From Pseudomonadota bacterium (lineage in GTDB: Bacteria > Pseudomonadota > Gammaproteobacteria > Xanthomonadales > Xanthomonadaceae): a DNA stretch of 37,971 bases. Below, piece after piece: positions 11,097 to 24,642 of the stretch (positions within the stretch are counted from its first letter, which is position 1; each line of letters starts with the position of its first letter). Below the pieces are notes generated by a model. It made no database searches and had not been told where the DNA came from. It was given only the letters and a program-made list of their open reading frames with translations. A program made the position numbers and the translations under genes. The stretch spans positions 1 through 37,971 of the forward strand of contig JAFEEL010000026.1 in the NCBI GenBank assembly GCA_018241125.1, read 5' to 3'.

Positions 11097-12791
11097 ATGA
11101 CCACCGCCGACCGCCGCGCGTTCGGCTGGTTCATGCTGTTGGCCTTGGTGGTGCTCGCGCTGGGCATCGGCCTGCGCGATCCGTGGCCGTCGGACGAGCC
11201 GCGCTTCGCGCTGGCGGCAAAGCAGATGGTGGAATCGGGGCAGTGGATGTTCCCGCACCGCGGCAGCGAGTTGTACGCCGACAAGCCGCCGCTGTTCATG
11301 TGGATGCAGGCGCTGGGTTACGAAGCGCTGCGCAGTTGGCGCATCGCCTTCCTGCTGCCTTCCTTGCTGGCCGGCTTGCTGACCCTGGCGCTGACCTACG
11401 ACCTCGGTCGGCGCTTGTGGAATCCGCGTGCCGGCCTGTTCGCCGCCGGCGCGTTGCTGTGCGTGTTGCAGTTCGTCTATCAGGTCAAGCGCGCGCAGAT
11501 CGATCCGCTGGTGATGGCGGAAATCACGCTCGCCAACGGCTGCTTGCTGATCCACCTGCTGCGCGGGCCGAACTGGCGATTGTATTGGCTGGGATGTTTC
11601 GTGGCCGGCATCGGCGTCATCACCAAGGGGGTTGGCTTTCTCGCCTTGCTGATGTTGCTGCCCTACGCGCTGGCGCGCTGGCGCGGCTGGGAGGTGAGCA
11701 AGACCACGCACGCGACGTGGCGCTGGCTGGCCGGTGCGCTGGCCTTTCTGGCCGCGATCGCGCTGTGGGTGGTGCCGATGTTGCTGGCGGTGCGCGCGCA
11801 CGCCACGCCCGCGTACACGGCCTACGCGCGCGACATCCTGCTGCACCAGACCGCCGAACGCTACGCCGAGCATTGGTCGCATCCCAAGCCGTTCTGGTAT
11901 TTCCTGCCGGTGCTGCTGCTGGGCTGGTTCCCGCTGTCACTGGCGTATCCGGGCCTGCTGCCGCGCTGGCGGCAGGCGTGGCGCGAGCGCGATGCGCGCA
12001 TCTGGCTGCCGCTGGGCTGGGCGGCGCTGGTGCTGGCGTTCTTCAGCCTGTCGTCGGGCAAGCGTGACATGTACGTGATGCCGATGCTGCCGATGGTGGC
12101 ACTGGCGGCGGGGCCGTACCTGCAAGACATCGTGCGCGAACGCTGGTTGCGCACCAGCGCATTTTGCGTGGCGCTGGCGCTGGGCGTAGCCGCGCTCGGC
12201 TACGGGCTGTGGGCGCTGCAAGGCCACGCGGCGAGCGCGCGCATGGCCAGCGAACGGGGCTTGGCCGACGGCGGGCATGCGCTGTGGGTTTTGCTCGCCG
12301 GAGTGGGCGCGGCGTGCGTGCTTGCCGCGCTGGCATTCCGGCCGCGCCGCGGCGTGCACGCCCTGCTGGCCGGCCTGCTCGCGGTTTGGGCGGCCTGGAG
12401 CCTGTGGGCTTACCCACTGCTCAACGATTCCAGTTCGGCCCTGGGCATCATGCGCGATGCCGGACGCAGCATCGGCCCGAACGCCGAACTGGGACTGGTC
12501 GGTTGGCGCGAACAAAACCTGCTGATGGCCGACCGTCCGGCGCACGATTTCGGCTTCAGCGCATCCACCGCCGTCCAGTTCGAGCGTGCCTCGCAATGGC
12601 AGCGGCAAGCGCCCGCCACGCGCTGGGTGTTCGCGGTGGACGATGCCCTCGGGTCGTGCGTGGATCGCACCCGCGCCCGCCGCGTGGGCATCGCCAATCG
12701 CCGTACCTGGTGGGTGTACCGCGCCGATGCGCTGGTGCCCGGTTGCCAACCAGCCGCCACGGGTGCTGAACCGGAAGCGGCCGGCATGTGA
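11097..12791 (+). CDS. ArnT/PMT-type membrane glycosyltransferase
   Basis: A 564-residue polytopic protein with about 11-12 hydrophobic segments. The first periplasmic loop carries the family landmark: DEPRFALAAKQMV with acidic catalytic residues, SGQWMFPHRG, then YADKPPLFMW. The GT39/GT83 group transfers a sugar from a polyprenyl-phosphate donor to an acceptor on the periplasmic face. ArnT itself adds aminoarabinose to lipid A, but the true substrate here cannot be told because no arn genes are nearby. ATG 11097 starts just before the first helix, 42 bp after yoeB. The C-terminal part (about 430-560) is a soluble region ending with two cysteines (GSCVDR, VPGCQP). Confidence 0.88.
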   Translation: MTTADRRAFGWFMLLALVVLALGIGLRDPWPSDEPRFALAAKQMVESGQWMFPHRGSELYADKPPLFMWMQALGYEALRSWRIAFLLPSLLAGLLTLALTYDLGRRLWNPRAGLFAAGALLCVLQFVYQVKRAQIDPLVMAEITLANGCLLIHLLRGPNWRLYWLGCFVAGIGVITKGVGFLALLMLLPYALARWRGWEVSKTTHATWRWLAGALAFLAAIALWVVPMLLAVRAHATPAYTAYARDILLHQTAERYAEHWSHPKPFWYFLPVLLLGWFPLSLAYPGLLPRWRQAWRERDARIWLPLGWAALVLAFFSLSSGKRDMYVMPMLPMVALAAGPYLQDIVRERWLRTSAFCVALALGVAALGYGLWALQGHAASARMASERGLADGGHALWVLLAGVGAACVLAALAFRPRRGVHALLAGLLAVWAAWSLWAYPLLNDSSSALGIMRDAGRSIGPNAELGLVGWREQNLLMADRPAHDFGFSASTAVQFERASQWQRQAPATRWVFAVDDALGSCVDRTRARRVGIANRRTWWVYRADALVPGCQPAATGAEPEAAGM

Positions 12792-12924
12792 GCGCCCGCC
12801 ATCAAGCCGGTGCGTGCGCGGCGGCATTGCCGTAACCTTGCGCCCAAAGCGGCCCGCCGCACGATCCATTCATCCGCCTGCCGCGTCGCCGGCGCGAGCG
12901 CAACCCTACTCATCGGAGACCAGC

Positions 12925-13473
12925 ATGGGCCTCGACCTCGTCCCCAGCGGCCACGACGTGCCGCACGAAATCAACGTCGTCATCGAAATCCCGAAAGACG
13001 CCGAACCGGTCAAGTACGAAGTGGACAAGGCCACCGGTGCGATCTTCGTCGATCGCGTGCTGTCCACGCCAATGCGCTACCCGTGCAACTACGGCTACGT
13101 CCCGCACACCCTGTGCGGCGACGGCGACCCGGTGGACGTGCTGGTGGTGATGCCGCTACCGCTGATCCCCGGCTCGGTGATCCGCTGCCGACCGGTGGGC
13201 ATGCTGGGCATGACCGACGAGGCCGGTGCCGACACCAAGCTCATCGCCCGGCCCATCGACAAGGTGTTCTCCGGTTACGCCGGCATGCACGACATTGGCG
13301 ACGTGCCGCCGCACTGGCGCGAGCGCATCGCCCATTTCTTCGCCCATTACAAGGATCTGGAAACGGGCAAGTGGGTGCGCATCGACGGCTGGCAGGACGC
13401 CGCCGCGGCGCGGCAGGAAATCCTGGACTGCATCGCGCGCTACGAGATGGCCGCAGACAAACCGAAGTTCTAG
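12925..13473 (+). CDS. ppa: soluble inorganic pyrophosphatase (family I)
   Basis: A 182-residue cytoplasmic enzyme hydrolysing PPi to two phosphates, pulling forward nucleic acid and tRNA-charging reactions. Diagnostic segments are EIPKDAEPVKYEVDK, YPCNYGYVPHTLCGDGDPVDVL with the metal-binding aspartates, and KVFSGYAGMHDIGDVPPHW. The length matches the family (about 175 residues). ATG 12925 has GGAGA 6 nt upstream. The 133 bp from the glycosyltransferase show no clear hexamers. Together with hppA in the same window, it gives two routes for PPi removal. Confidence 0.97.
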   Translation: MGLDLVPSGHDVPHEINVVIEIPKDAEPVKYEVDKATGAIFVDRVLSTPMRYPCNYGYVPHTLCGDGDPVDVLVVMPLPLIPGSVIRCRPVGMLGMTDEAGADTKLIARPIDKVFSGYAGMHDIGDVPPHWRERIAHFFAHYKDLETGKWVRIDGWQDAAAARQEILDCIARYEMAADKPKF

Positions 13474-13562
13474 CAGGGATCGACTGCGCGCGACGGACGC
13501 GAGCCCAGCGGCCGCTTCCGTGATGCGCTAGGGACAATCGCAAGGGGCCGCAGGCGGCTGCG

Positions 13563-13589
13563 AAAAAAAGGGGGCCGCAAGCGGCCCCC
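13563..13589 (-). terminator. rho-independent terminator of the adhesin gene
   Basis: GGGGGCCGC (13570-13578) pairs perfectly with GCGGCCCCC (13581-13589) across a 2-nt loop. The run of seven A at 13563-13569 becomes a T run on the minus strand, directly after the hairpin. It is 29 bp past the adhesin stop. In the other direction it could also act weakly on ppa. Confidence 0.88.
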
Positions 13590-13617
13590 TCTGCATCACA
13601 CGAACCGGTTGCTGTGC

Positions 13618-16530
13618 TTACCAGCCCATGCCCAGACCCGCGCCCCAAGTGCTCTCGCCATTGGAGAACGAAGCGCCGATGGTGAACGTGGTGTTGGACT
13701 TGATCAGGCGCTGGTAGCCGATCGACACCGCGTTCTGCCCACCCTGATGGCCGTAACCCACGGCCAGGCGGTTGGGCGACTGGATGCCGGCGGCACTGGC
13801 GGTCATCATGCTCATCGCCGTACTCATCGAGCTCATGCGGCTGATGCGCTTGTCGGTCGCCTGGAACTCCTGCTGGACGACGTTGTTGAGGTTGGTGATC
13901 TGGGTATCGGTGTAGGCATTGGCCGCGGCCAGAACCGCCGCATCCGCCGCCTGCATCTGGCCCAGATTCACCGCGTCGGTGCCATTGACGCCGTTGGCCA
14001 CGTTGACGATGCGGCGCTCGCCGCCGACCGTCCCCACCGACACCGTGTTGGCCTGGTCCGCCACGGAGTTGGCACCCAGCGCCACCGAGTTGGTGGCGGT
14101 GGCGGTCACCGTCGCGCCCGCGCCCAGCGCCGTGCTGGAGTCGGCGCCAACCACCGCGCCGGCGCCGAACGCGCTGTCGGCCGGGCCGGCCGCGTGGCTG
14201 CCGGCACCCACCGCCGTGCTGTAGTTGCCGACCGCCGTCGCCTGCGCACCGAACGCGCTGGAGCCCACGCCCGCCGACGACGCTTGCCCGCCGACCGCAG
14301 TGGACTTGTCACCGGCCGCCGAGGACTGCGAACCGACCGAGACCGCCCCGAAGCCGGCCGCATCGGCCTGCGCGCCGACCGCCACACCAGCATAGCCGGT
14401 GGCCTTGGAACCCACGCCCAGCGCGCTGCTGTAAGTGCCCGAGGCGGTGGAACCATTGCCCACGGCAGTCGAGCCCGAACCGGAAGCCAGACTCAGGCTA
14501 CCCAGCGCGGTAGCGCCGGCGTACGTGGCTTCGGCGCCGGCGCCGAAGGCGCTGGACACCGCCCCGGAAGCAACCGAGTGCGAGCCGACCGCAGAGCTGT
14601 ACGCGCCGGTAGCCGAGCTCTGGAAGCCGGTGGCGACCGAACCCAAGCCGTAAGCGTGCGAGTCGGTGCCGGTGGCGGTGCTGTTGTCGCCGGTGGCCTT
14701 GGCGTAGAAGCCGGTGGCCGTGCTCTGGTAACCGGAAGCCACGCTGCCGGCGCCGGTGGCGGTGGAGAAATAACCAGACGCGCTGCTCAGCGCGCCGGTT
14801 GCGGTCGCACCGCGACCGGTGGCAGAACTCTGGAAGCCGGTGGCGGAAGAGAAGTACCCAGTGGCGCTGCTGAACGCACCGGTGGCCGTCGCGTAGTAAC
14901 CCGACGCCGTCGAGTGGGCGCCCGTCGCCGTCGCGTACTTGCCCGATGCCGTCGAGTTGGCGCCAGTGGCCGTGCTGTACTTGCCCGAGGCGGTGCTGTG
15001 CGCGCCGCTGGCGGTGCCGTACTTGCCCGAAGCATAGCTGTACGAGCCGGTGGCGGTGCTGCCCTGCCCGGTCGCCCGCGAGTTGAAGCCCGAGGCGGTG
15101 GCGAAGTAGTTGCCGGCGTAGGCGCCGGCGCCATTGGCGGTACTGCCCGGACCAACCGCAGCGCTCTTGTAACCGGTGGCGGTGGAGAACTGCCCGGAGG
15201 CGGTGCTGCCGGCGCCGGTGGCGGTGCTGCCCTGGCCGCTGGCGGTGCTGCGATAGCCGCTGGCAGTGGAGTAGGTGCCCGAAGCGGTGCTGCGCGCGCC
15301 AGTGGCGGTGCTGCCATCGCCCGAGGCCGTGCTCACCGCGCCGGTGGCCGTGCTCAGCGCACCCGATGCGTCGCTGTAAGCGCCCGATGCCGTGCTGCCC
15401 AGCCCGCTGGCGCTGGCCTTGAAGCCAGAAGCGGTGCTGTAGTCGCCGGTCGCCTTGCTGTACGAGCCGCTGGCGGTGGCGCCCACGCCCTTGGCGTAGC
15501 TGCCGTAGCCGCTGGCACTGGCGAACGGGCCGTAGGCCGTGCTCTTCACGCCCAACGCGGTGGCACCCTGGCCATACGCCGTGCTGGAAGCGCCGATGGC
15601 GGTGGAGTTGTCGCCGACCGCGTAGGCATTGCTGCCGAACGCCGAGGCAGACGCGCCCTGCGCCTTGCTGTGGTAGCCGCTGGCGGTGGAACCATCGCCC
15701 AGCGCCGCAGAATAAGCGCCGGTCGCGGTGGCGCCGGTGCCGTAGGCATAGCTGTGCGAGCCGGTGGCAGTAGCGTTGGTACCCTTGGCGTAGCTGAGCA
15801 CACCGGTCGCGGTGGAGAACTCGCCGACCGCCCTGCTGGCGGCGCCGGTCGCGGTGGCGGCCAACCCATACGCGTAACTCTTGAAACCGGCGGCGGTGGC
15901 AGCGTAGCCCTTGGCGTAGCTCGCCGCACCGGTGGCGGTGGAGAACTGCCCGTTGGCATGGCTGGCCACGCCGGTGGCGGTGGCACCGGTGCCATAGGCC
16001 GTGCTGTAGGCGCCGGTGGCGGTGGTGCCACTGCCTTGCGCGTTGGCCTTGTAGCCACTGGCGGAGGCCGAATAACCCAAAGCGACCGCATCGCCGCCGT
16101 TGGCGGTAGCACCGTTGCCGAACGCGACCGAGTTCGCACCCGAGGCGCTGGCATGCAGGCCGTTGGCGTAGGCGTCCGAACCAAAGGCGTTGCTGTAATC
16201 GCCCACGGACTTGCTGCCCGAGCCGAACGCCGAGCTGTAGTTGCCGGCGGCATAGCTGCCATCGCCCGAGGCGATGGAATGGGCACCCTTGGAGTAGGCA
16301 TTCCAACCGATCGCCGTGCTGCCATAGCCGGCCGAGAACGAGTTGGTACCGAACGCGTTGCTGTTGCCGCCGCTGGCCACGGCATTGGTGCCGCAGGCCA
16401 CATCGCCGGGGTTGACCGCGACCTCGCCGGTCGGGCCGGTGCAGGTTTCCTGCGCCCAGACGTTGCCGCCGATGGTACCGAAGGCCAGCGCAACGGCCAG
16501 CGTCAGAAGTCGTTTCTGCGTCGTTTTCAT
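13618..16530 (-). CDS. YadA-like trimeric autotransporter adhesin
   Basis: A 970-residue surface adhesin. The signal peptide covers 1-26 (MKTTQKRLLTLAVALAF, cleavage after VWA). A short N-terminal segment has two Cys (ETCTGP, VACGTN). From about residue 50 to 820 it consists almost wholly of 7-residue units of the type [ST]A[ST]GxxS, the left-handed beta-roll head of YadA proteins, here about 100 rungs. A neck (about 828-859, VSVGTVGGERRIVNV then GTDAVNLGQM) leads to a coiled coil of only about 55 residues. The last 55 residues form the membrane anchor ending in Trp (GAGLGMGW). Three chains would form the pore. GGGAGAGAGAAG precedes the ATG. The unusually long head and short stalk make it a short-armed, repeat-dominated adhesin. 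It stands alone, with its own terminator at 13563-13589; its promoter should lie in the 298-bp gap to purL, where I see no convincing hexamers. Confidence 0.95.
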   Translation of the reverse strand: MKTTQKRLLTLAVALAFGTIGGNVWAQETCTGPTGEVAVNPGDVACGTNAVASGGNSNAFGTNSFSAGYGSTAIGWNAYSKGAHSIASGDGSYAAGNYSSAFGSGSKSVGDYSNAFGSDAYANGLHASASGANSVAFGNGATANGGDAVALGYSASASGYKANAQGSGTTATGAYSTAYGTGATATGVASHANGQFSTATGAASYAKGYAATAAGFKSYAYGLAATATGAASRAVGEFSTATGVLSYAKGTNATATGSHSYAYGTGATATGAYSAALGDGSTASGYHSKAQGASASAFGSNAYAVGDNSTAIGASSTAYGQGATALGVKSTAYGPFASASGYGSYAKGVGATASGSYSKATGDYSTASGFKASASGLGSTASGAYSDASGALSTATGAVSTASGDGSTATGARSTASGTYSTASGYRSTASGQGSTATGAGSTASGQFSTATGYKSAAVGPGSTANGAGAYAGNYFATASGFNSRATGQGSTATGSYSYASGKYGTASGAHSTASGKYSTATGANSTASGKYATATGAHSTASGYYATATGAFSSATGYFSSATGFQSSATGRGATATGALSSASGYFSTATGAGSVASGYQSTATGFYAKATGDNSTATGTDSHAYGLGSVATGFQSSATGAYSSAVGSHSVASGAVSSAFGAGAEATYAGATALGSLSLASGSGSTAVGNGSTASGTYSSALGVGSKATGYAGVAVGAQADAAGFGAVSVGSQSSAAGDKSTAVGGQASSAGVGSSAFGAQATAVGNYSTAVGAGSHAAGPADSAFGAGAVVGADSSTALGAGATVTATATNSVALGANSVADQANTVSVGTVGGERRIVNVANGVNGTDAVNLGQMQAADAAVLAAANAYTDTQITNLNNVVQQEFQATDKRISRMSSMSTAMSMMTASAAGIQSPNRLAVGYGHQGGQNAVSIGYQRLIKSNTTFTIGASFSNGESTWGAGLGMGW

Positions 16531-16777
16531 GTGTCTTCTCTCTCCCAGCCGCTACGGCTGCCCAAGGTTTGATGGCCCAACGATTGATGGATCAACGGTC
16601 TAAAAGCAAAACAGAACACCGCGAACTCGTAACCCCTGCCGCCTGCGTCCATGACCCCACCAACGGAGTTGGAACAAGGAAGCGGCCACTGCCCCGACGA
16701 TCGACAAGCCGACCGGCACGAACCCACACCAACGGAACCCTAACACATTACGAAACTGAAATGTGCGGCGGCTCACG

Positions 16778-16804
16778 AAAAAATCGGGGGCCGCTCATCC
16801 CCGA
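16778..16804 (-). terminator. candidate terminator of purL
   Basis: On the minus strand TCGGGG (16799-16804) pairs with CCCCGA (16784-16789), and a run of six T follows (16778-16783). The hairpin begins 25 bp after the purL stop and precedes the adhesin promoter region. The loop is 9 nt. Confidence 0.65.
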
Positions 16805-16828
16805 CCTGAACAGCCCCGACACGAACGG

Positions 16829-21115
<4,287 letters not shown>

Positions 21116-21173
21116 GGGCGAAAGATCGCGGCGGGAGCGGGGGTCGATATTCTAGCCCAGCCGCGAATGCACC

Positions 21174-21983
21174 TCACGACGCCGGCTGTGCCGCCAGCTT
21201 GTCGAGTTTTTCCTTCATCTCCGCCGGCGACAGGTAGCCGCCGATCTGGGTGCCGTCGGCGGTGAAGATCGCCGGGGTGCCGGTGACGCCGGCCCGCAGT
21301 CCGAGGTTGTAATCCATCGTCACCGGGTTGGTGCAGTTGCGCTTGGGCAGGCTCATGCCCTGCTTGGCTTCGGTAAGGGCCTGCTGGCGGTTGGGCGAGC
21401 ACCACACCGCCACCGCCTTGTCGTAGGACTCGCTGCCGATGCCGGTGCGCGGGAAGAACAAATAATCCACCGCGATGCCGGCCTTGTTGTAGTCGGCAAT
21501 CTGCGAGTGCAGCTTGCGGCAGTAGCCGCAGTCCACGTCGGTGAACACGGTGACGGTGTATTTGGGCTTGGGCGGGGCGAACACGATCATCTGCCCGGGG
21601 CCGACGTTCTTGAGCAAGGCGCGACGGGCCACCGCGCGCGAGGCCTCGGTGAGGTCGCGCTTGTGCGCCACGTCGATCAGGTTGCCGGTGAGCAGGTACT
21701 TGCCGTCGGCGGTCATGTACACCAGATCGCTGGAGGTGGTCACCTCGACCACGCCGGCGATCGGGGTGGCGCGGACGCTTTCGACCTTGGTATCCGGGGC
21801 CAGGCTCGTGATCGCCTTGCGCACCGCCGTATCGGCATTGGCCGGCGCCGCAGGTGCCGACGGTGGCGCCGCAACCGACCCGGTGCCCGCCGCGGTGGCC
21901 GCCGACGACGGCGAATGGCACGCGGCCAGCGCCAATACGGCGACGATGGACAACGGCAGGACGGAACGACTCGAACGCGACAT
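21174..21983 (-). CDS. dsbC: DsbC/DsbG-type thiol:disulfide isomerase, probable lipoprotein
   Basis: A 269-residue periplasmic disulfide isomerase. The N-terminus MSRSSRSVLPLSIV ends in LALAAC, a good lipobox, so the protein may be anchored by a lipid, unlike E. coli DsbC. A DsbC N-terminal dimerisation region (VRKAITSLAPDTKVESV to TGNLIDV) is followed by a thioredoxin domain with the CGYC active site at about residues 151-154 and the cis-proline segment GVTGTPAIF. The last part has GGYLSPAEMKEKL, typical of the family. A TTG 6 bases upstream is possible, but ATG 21983 is supported by AGAGG 7 nt before it. xerD lies about 200 bp upstream on the same strand. Confidence 0.92.
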   Translation of the reverse strand: MSRSSRSVLPLSIVAVLALAACHSPSSAATAAGTGSVAAPPSAPAAPANADTAVRKAITSLAPDTKVESVRATPIAGVVEVTTSSDLVYMTADGKYLLTGNLIDVAHKRDLTEASRAVARRALLKNVGPGQMIVFAPPKPKYTVTVFTDVDCGYCRKLHSQIADYNKAGIAVDYLFFPRTGIGSESYDKAVAVWCSPNRQQALTEAKQGMSLPKRNCTNPVTMDYNLGLRAGVTGTPAIFTADGTQIGGYLSPAEMKEKLDKLAAQPAS

Positions 21984-22182
21984 GGGCAACCTCTACGCGG
22001 GGCAGCGGGAGTTCGCCGCTGACGATACGATGCAACGGCATATTGTCGCACGCAGGGAAAGTCTGGATGTGAACGCCGCCGGGTGCGGCCATTGGCCGTG
22101 GTTCGAGACGCGGCCTCGGGCTTCGCCCTCGCTCCGCTGCTGACCACGAACGGGATACCTGATCGCGACCTCATCCCACCCG

Positions 22183-23130
22183 TCACCCGCGCGGATGGTG
22201 GCGCTGGTGCAGGCGCTTGAGCCCCTCGGTGGCGACCAGGGTGTAGATCTGCGTGGTCGACAGGCTGGCGTGGCCGAGCAGCATTTGCAGTGCGCGCAAA
22301 TCGGCGCCGTGGTTGAGCAGGTGGGTGGCGAAGGAATGCCGCAGGCCGTGCGGGCTGACTTTGCCCGGATCCACGCCGGCGACGGCGGCCAGCGCCTTGA
22401 GCCGCGCCCAGAAGTGCTGCCGGCTCAACGCCGCGCCGTGGCCGTCGATGAACAAGTGCAGCGGCGCGAGCTTGCCGGCCAATCCCGGTCGCGCGTCGTG
22501 CAGGTATTTTTCCAGCCAGTGCCGGGCTTCCTCGCCCAGCGGCACCAAGCGCTCCTTGCTGCCCTTGCCCAGCACCCGCAGCACGCCCTGGCGCAGGTTC
22601 ACGCCCGCCGCCGGCAGCGTTACCAGTTCGCTCACGCGCAGGCCGGTGGCGTACATCAGTTCGAGCATGGCGCGCTCGCGCAGGCCGGTAGCTTCGCTCA
22701 CTTCCGGCGCGGCCAGCAGGGCTTCGATCTGCGATTCCGACAGCGCTTTGGGCAAGCTGCGGCGCGGCTTGGGCGGCTCCAGTGTGGCCGCTGGATCGAC
22801 ACGAAGCGTCCCCATACGCAGCAGTTGCCCGTAGAACACCCGCAGCGCCGACAGCAGGCGCGCGTTGCTGCGCCCGCTGTAGCCCAACTGCGTGCGCTGC
22901 GCGAGGTAATCGAACAACGTGGCGCGGTCGGTTTCCACCAGCGCTTTCCCGCGCGACCCAAGCCAGCGCGCCAGCCCCTCCAGATCACGGCGATAGGCGT
23001 CGAGCGTGTTGCGCGCCGAGCCGGATTCGGCCCACTGGCGGTCGATGAAGGCGGCGATCGCCAGCGCGTCGGTCGCACCGACCGGTGGTTGCGCCAACGC
23101 GTGGCGACGGCGATCGGCAGGCGTGGGCAC
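22183..23130 (-). CDS. xerD: tyrosine recombinase XerD
   Basis: A 315-residue site-specific recombinase that, with XerC, resolves chromosome dimers at dif. The N-terminal SAM-like domain runs from about 20 ([29 protein letters not shown]). The catalytic domain shows all expected residues: Arg in [10 protein letters not shown], Lys in [12 protein letters not shown], HxxR in [12 protein letters not shown], His in [13 protein letters not shown] and the nucleophilic Tyr in that same segment. The frame is open far upstream into tnaA, so the start must be chosen. GTG 23130 gives the normal length and falls 5 bp after the tnaA stop, which implies coupling to tnaA. No ATG fits. Confidence 0.94.
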   Translation of the reverse strand: MPTPADRRRHALAQPPVGATDALAIAAFIDRQWAESGSARNTLDAYRRDLEGLARWLGSRGKALVETDRATLFDYLAQRTQLGYSGRSNARLLSALRVFYGQLLRMGTLRVDPAATLEPPKPRRSLPKALSESQIEALLAAPEVSEATGLRERAMLELMYATGLRVSELVTLPAAGVNLRQGVLRVLGKGSKERLVPLGEEARHWLEKYLHDARPGLAGKLAPLHLFIDGHGAALSRQHFWARLKALAAVAGVDPGKVSPHGLRHSFATHLLNHGADLRALQMLLGHASLSTTQIYTLVATEGLKRLHQRHHPRG

Positions 23131-23135
23131 GATGC

Positions 23136-24506
23136 TCAGAGCGGTGCGAAGCGCGCGGTGAAGTGACGCAGTTGCCGGGGTTCGGACACGATGCGGTAAC
23201 CGCGCAGGTGGTGCGCATCGGCTGCGACCTGCTGACAGACTTCGATCACGTAGTCGATGTGGCTTTGCGTGTAGGTGCGGCGCGGGATGGCCAGCCGCAC
23301 CAGATCCATTGCCGCGGCGGTTTCGCTGCCGTCTGGGTGGCGCCCGAACATCACCGTGCCGATCTCGCAACCGCGCACGCCGCCGGCCTCGTACAACGCC
23401 ACCGCCAGCGCCTGCCCGGGGTATTGCAGCGGCGGGATGTGCCCCAGCAGCGACCGCGCATCCAGATACACCGCGTGGCCGCCGATCGGTCGCATCACCG
23501 GCACGCCGGACTTCAGCAAGGCCTGCCCGAGGTAGTCCGTGGAACGGATGCGATAGCGCAGGTAGTCGTGATCCACCACTTCCTTCAGCCCTTGCGCCAG
23601 CGCCTCCAGATCGCGCCCGGCCAGCCCGCCGTAGGTGGGGAAGCCTTCGGTGAGGATCAGCAGCGTGCGGCACTGTTCGGCCAGTTCGTCATCGTTCAAC
23701 GCCAACCAGCCACCGATGTTGCCCATCGGATCCTTCTTGGCGCTCATGGTCATGCCGTCGGCCAGCCGTGCCATCTCGCGCACGATGTCGGCCACCTCGC
23801 GATCGTGCTGGCCGGGCTCGCGCTCGCGGATGAACCACGCGTTCTCGGCGAAACGGCAGGCATCGAGGAACAAGGGCACGCCGTGTTGCTTGCACAACGC
23901 GCTGGTTTGCCGCAGGTTCTCCAGACTCACCGGCTGGCCGCCGCCGGAGTTGTTGGTGATGGTGACGAACACCGCCGGCACGTGGCCGGCGTGCTCGCGC
24001 AAGCAGGCGTCGAGGGCGGCGATGTCCATGTTGCCCTTGAACGGATGCTCGCTGGCCGGATCGCGGCCTTGCGCGATCACCAGATCCACCGCGCCGGCGC
24101 CGGTGTACTCGATGTTGGCGCGGGTGGTGTCGAAATGGGTATTGCTGGGGATCACCTTGCCGGCACCGCCGATCGCGGTGAAGATGATTTTTTCCGCCGC
24201 CCGCCCCTGATGGGTGGGAATGACGTGCTTGAACGGGAACAACTCCTGCACCGCGTTGCGGAAGATCTCGAACGACGGGCTGCCGGCATAGGACTCGTCG
24301 CCGTGCTGGATCGCCGCCCACTGATCGCGGCTCATCGCCCCGGTGCCCGAGTCGGTGAGCAGATCGATCATCACGTCGTCCGAATGCAGCCCGAACAGGT
24401 TGTACCCGGCGGCAATCACGGCCTCGCGGCGCTGCGCCGGCGTGGTCATGCGCAGCGGCGCGACCGAATGGATGCGGAAGGGTTCGATGATGGTGCGAAA
24501 GGTCAC
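23136..24506 (-). CDS. tnaA: tryptophanase (beta-eliminating lyase family)
   Basis: A 456-residue PLP enzyme splitting tryptophan to indole, pyruvate and ammonia. The N-terminus [14 protein letters not shown] and the segments [34 protein letters not shown] and MSAKKD (PLP lysine, about residue 254) are family landmarks. Tryptophanase and tyrosine phenol-lyase are close relatives. Here the residue that is Arg381 in tyrosine phenol-lyase is Ile (VRGCEIG), and the C-terminus reads RHFTARF with His, both as in tryptophanase. Some segments ([16 protein letters not shown]) look lyase-like, so substrate choice should be tested. GTG 24506 is preferred: GGAG sits 7 nt upstream and the length then fits. 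No tnaC-like leader with the tnaB permease is present. It is followed directly by xerD. Confidence 0.88.
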   Translation of the reverse strand: MTFRTIIEPFRIHSVAPLRMTTPAQRREAVIAAGYNLFGLHSDDVMIDLLTDSGTGAMSRDQWAAIQHGDESYAGSPSFEIFRNAVQELFPFKHVIPTHQGRAAEKIIFTAIGGAGKVIPSNTHFDTTRANIEYTGAGAVDLVIAQGRDPASEHPFKGNMDIAALDACLREHAGHVPAVFVTITNNSGGGQPVSLENLRQTSALCKQHGVPLFLDACRFAENAWFIREREPGQHDREVADIVREMARLADGMTMSAKKDPMGNIGGWLALNDDELAEQCRTLLILTEGFPTYGGLAGRDLEALAQGLKEVVDHDYLRYRIRSTDYLGQALLKSGVPVMRPIGGHAVYLDARSLLGHIPPLQYPGQALAVALYEAGGVRGCEIGTVMFGRHPDGSETAAAMDLVRLAIPRRTYTQSHIDYVIEVCQQVAADAHHLRGYRIVSEPRQLRHFTARFAPL

Positions 24507-24642
24507 GGCCGACTCCGGATACGGGCCGCGCGCGGGCGGCGATTTTCCAATGATGCAAACAGCCGCCGGCACTTTGTCAAACGCAGGCGCTCACCGACCC
24601 ACCGGTGCACGCTTGCCGCAACACCCGGTTATGCTCGAGCGC

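Noticed and set aside
14600-16300. Regular short repeats that could be mistaken for a CRISPR array
   Set aside because: The period is 21 bp and in frame, with no constant repeat and unique spacer alternation; it encodes the adhesin head.
13609-16572. 987-residue open frame on the plus strand opposite the adhesin
   Set aside because: It is the antisense shadow of the 21-bp repeated adhesin head; the product is Gly/Arg/Ala-rich with no domain, while the minus strand has signal peptide, head, neck and anchor.
22085-22145. GGGCTTCGCCC-type hairpin between dsbC and xerD as a terminator
   Set aside because: The stem is short and no T run follows on either strand; it is probably an ordinary GC-rich repeat word.
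23131-23673. Extended N-terminus of XerD (496-residue frame)
   Set aside because: The extra 181 residues overlap tnaA in another frame and are Arg/Ala-rich; family length is reached from GTG 23130.
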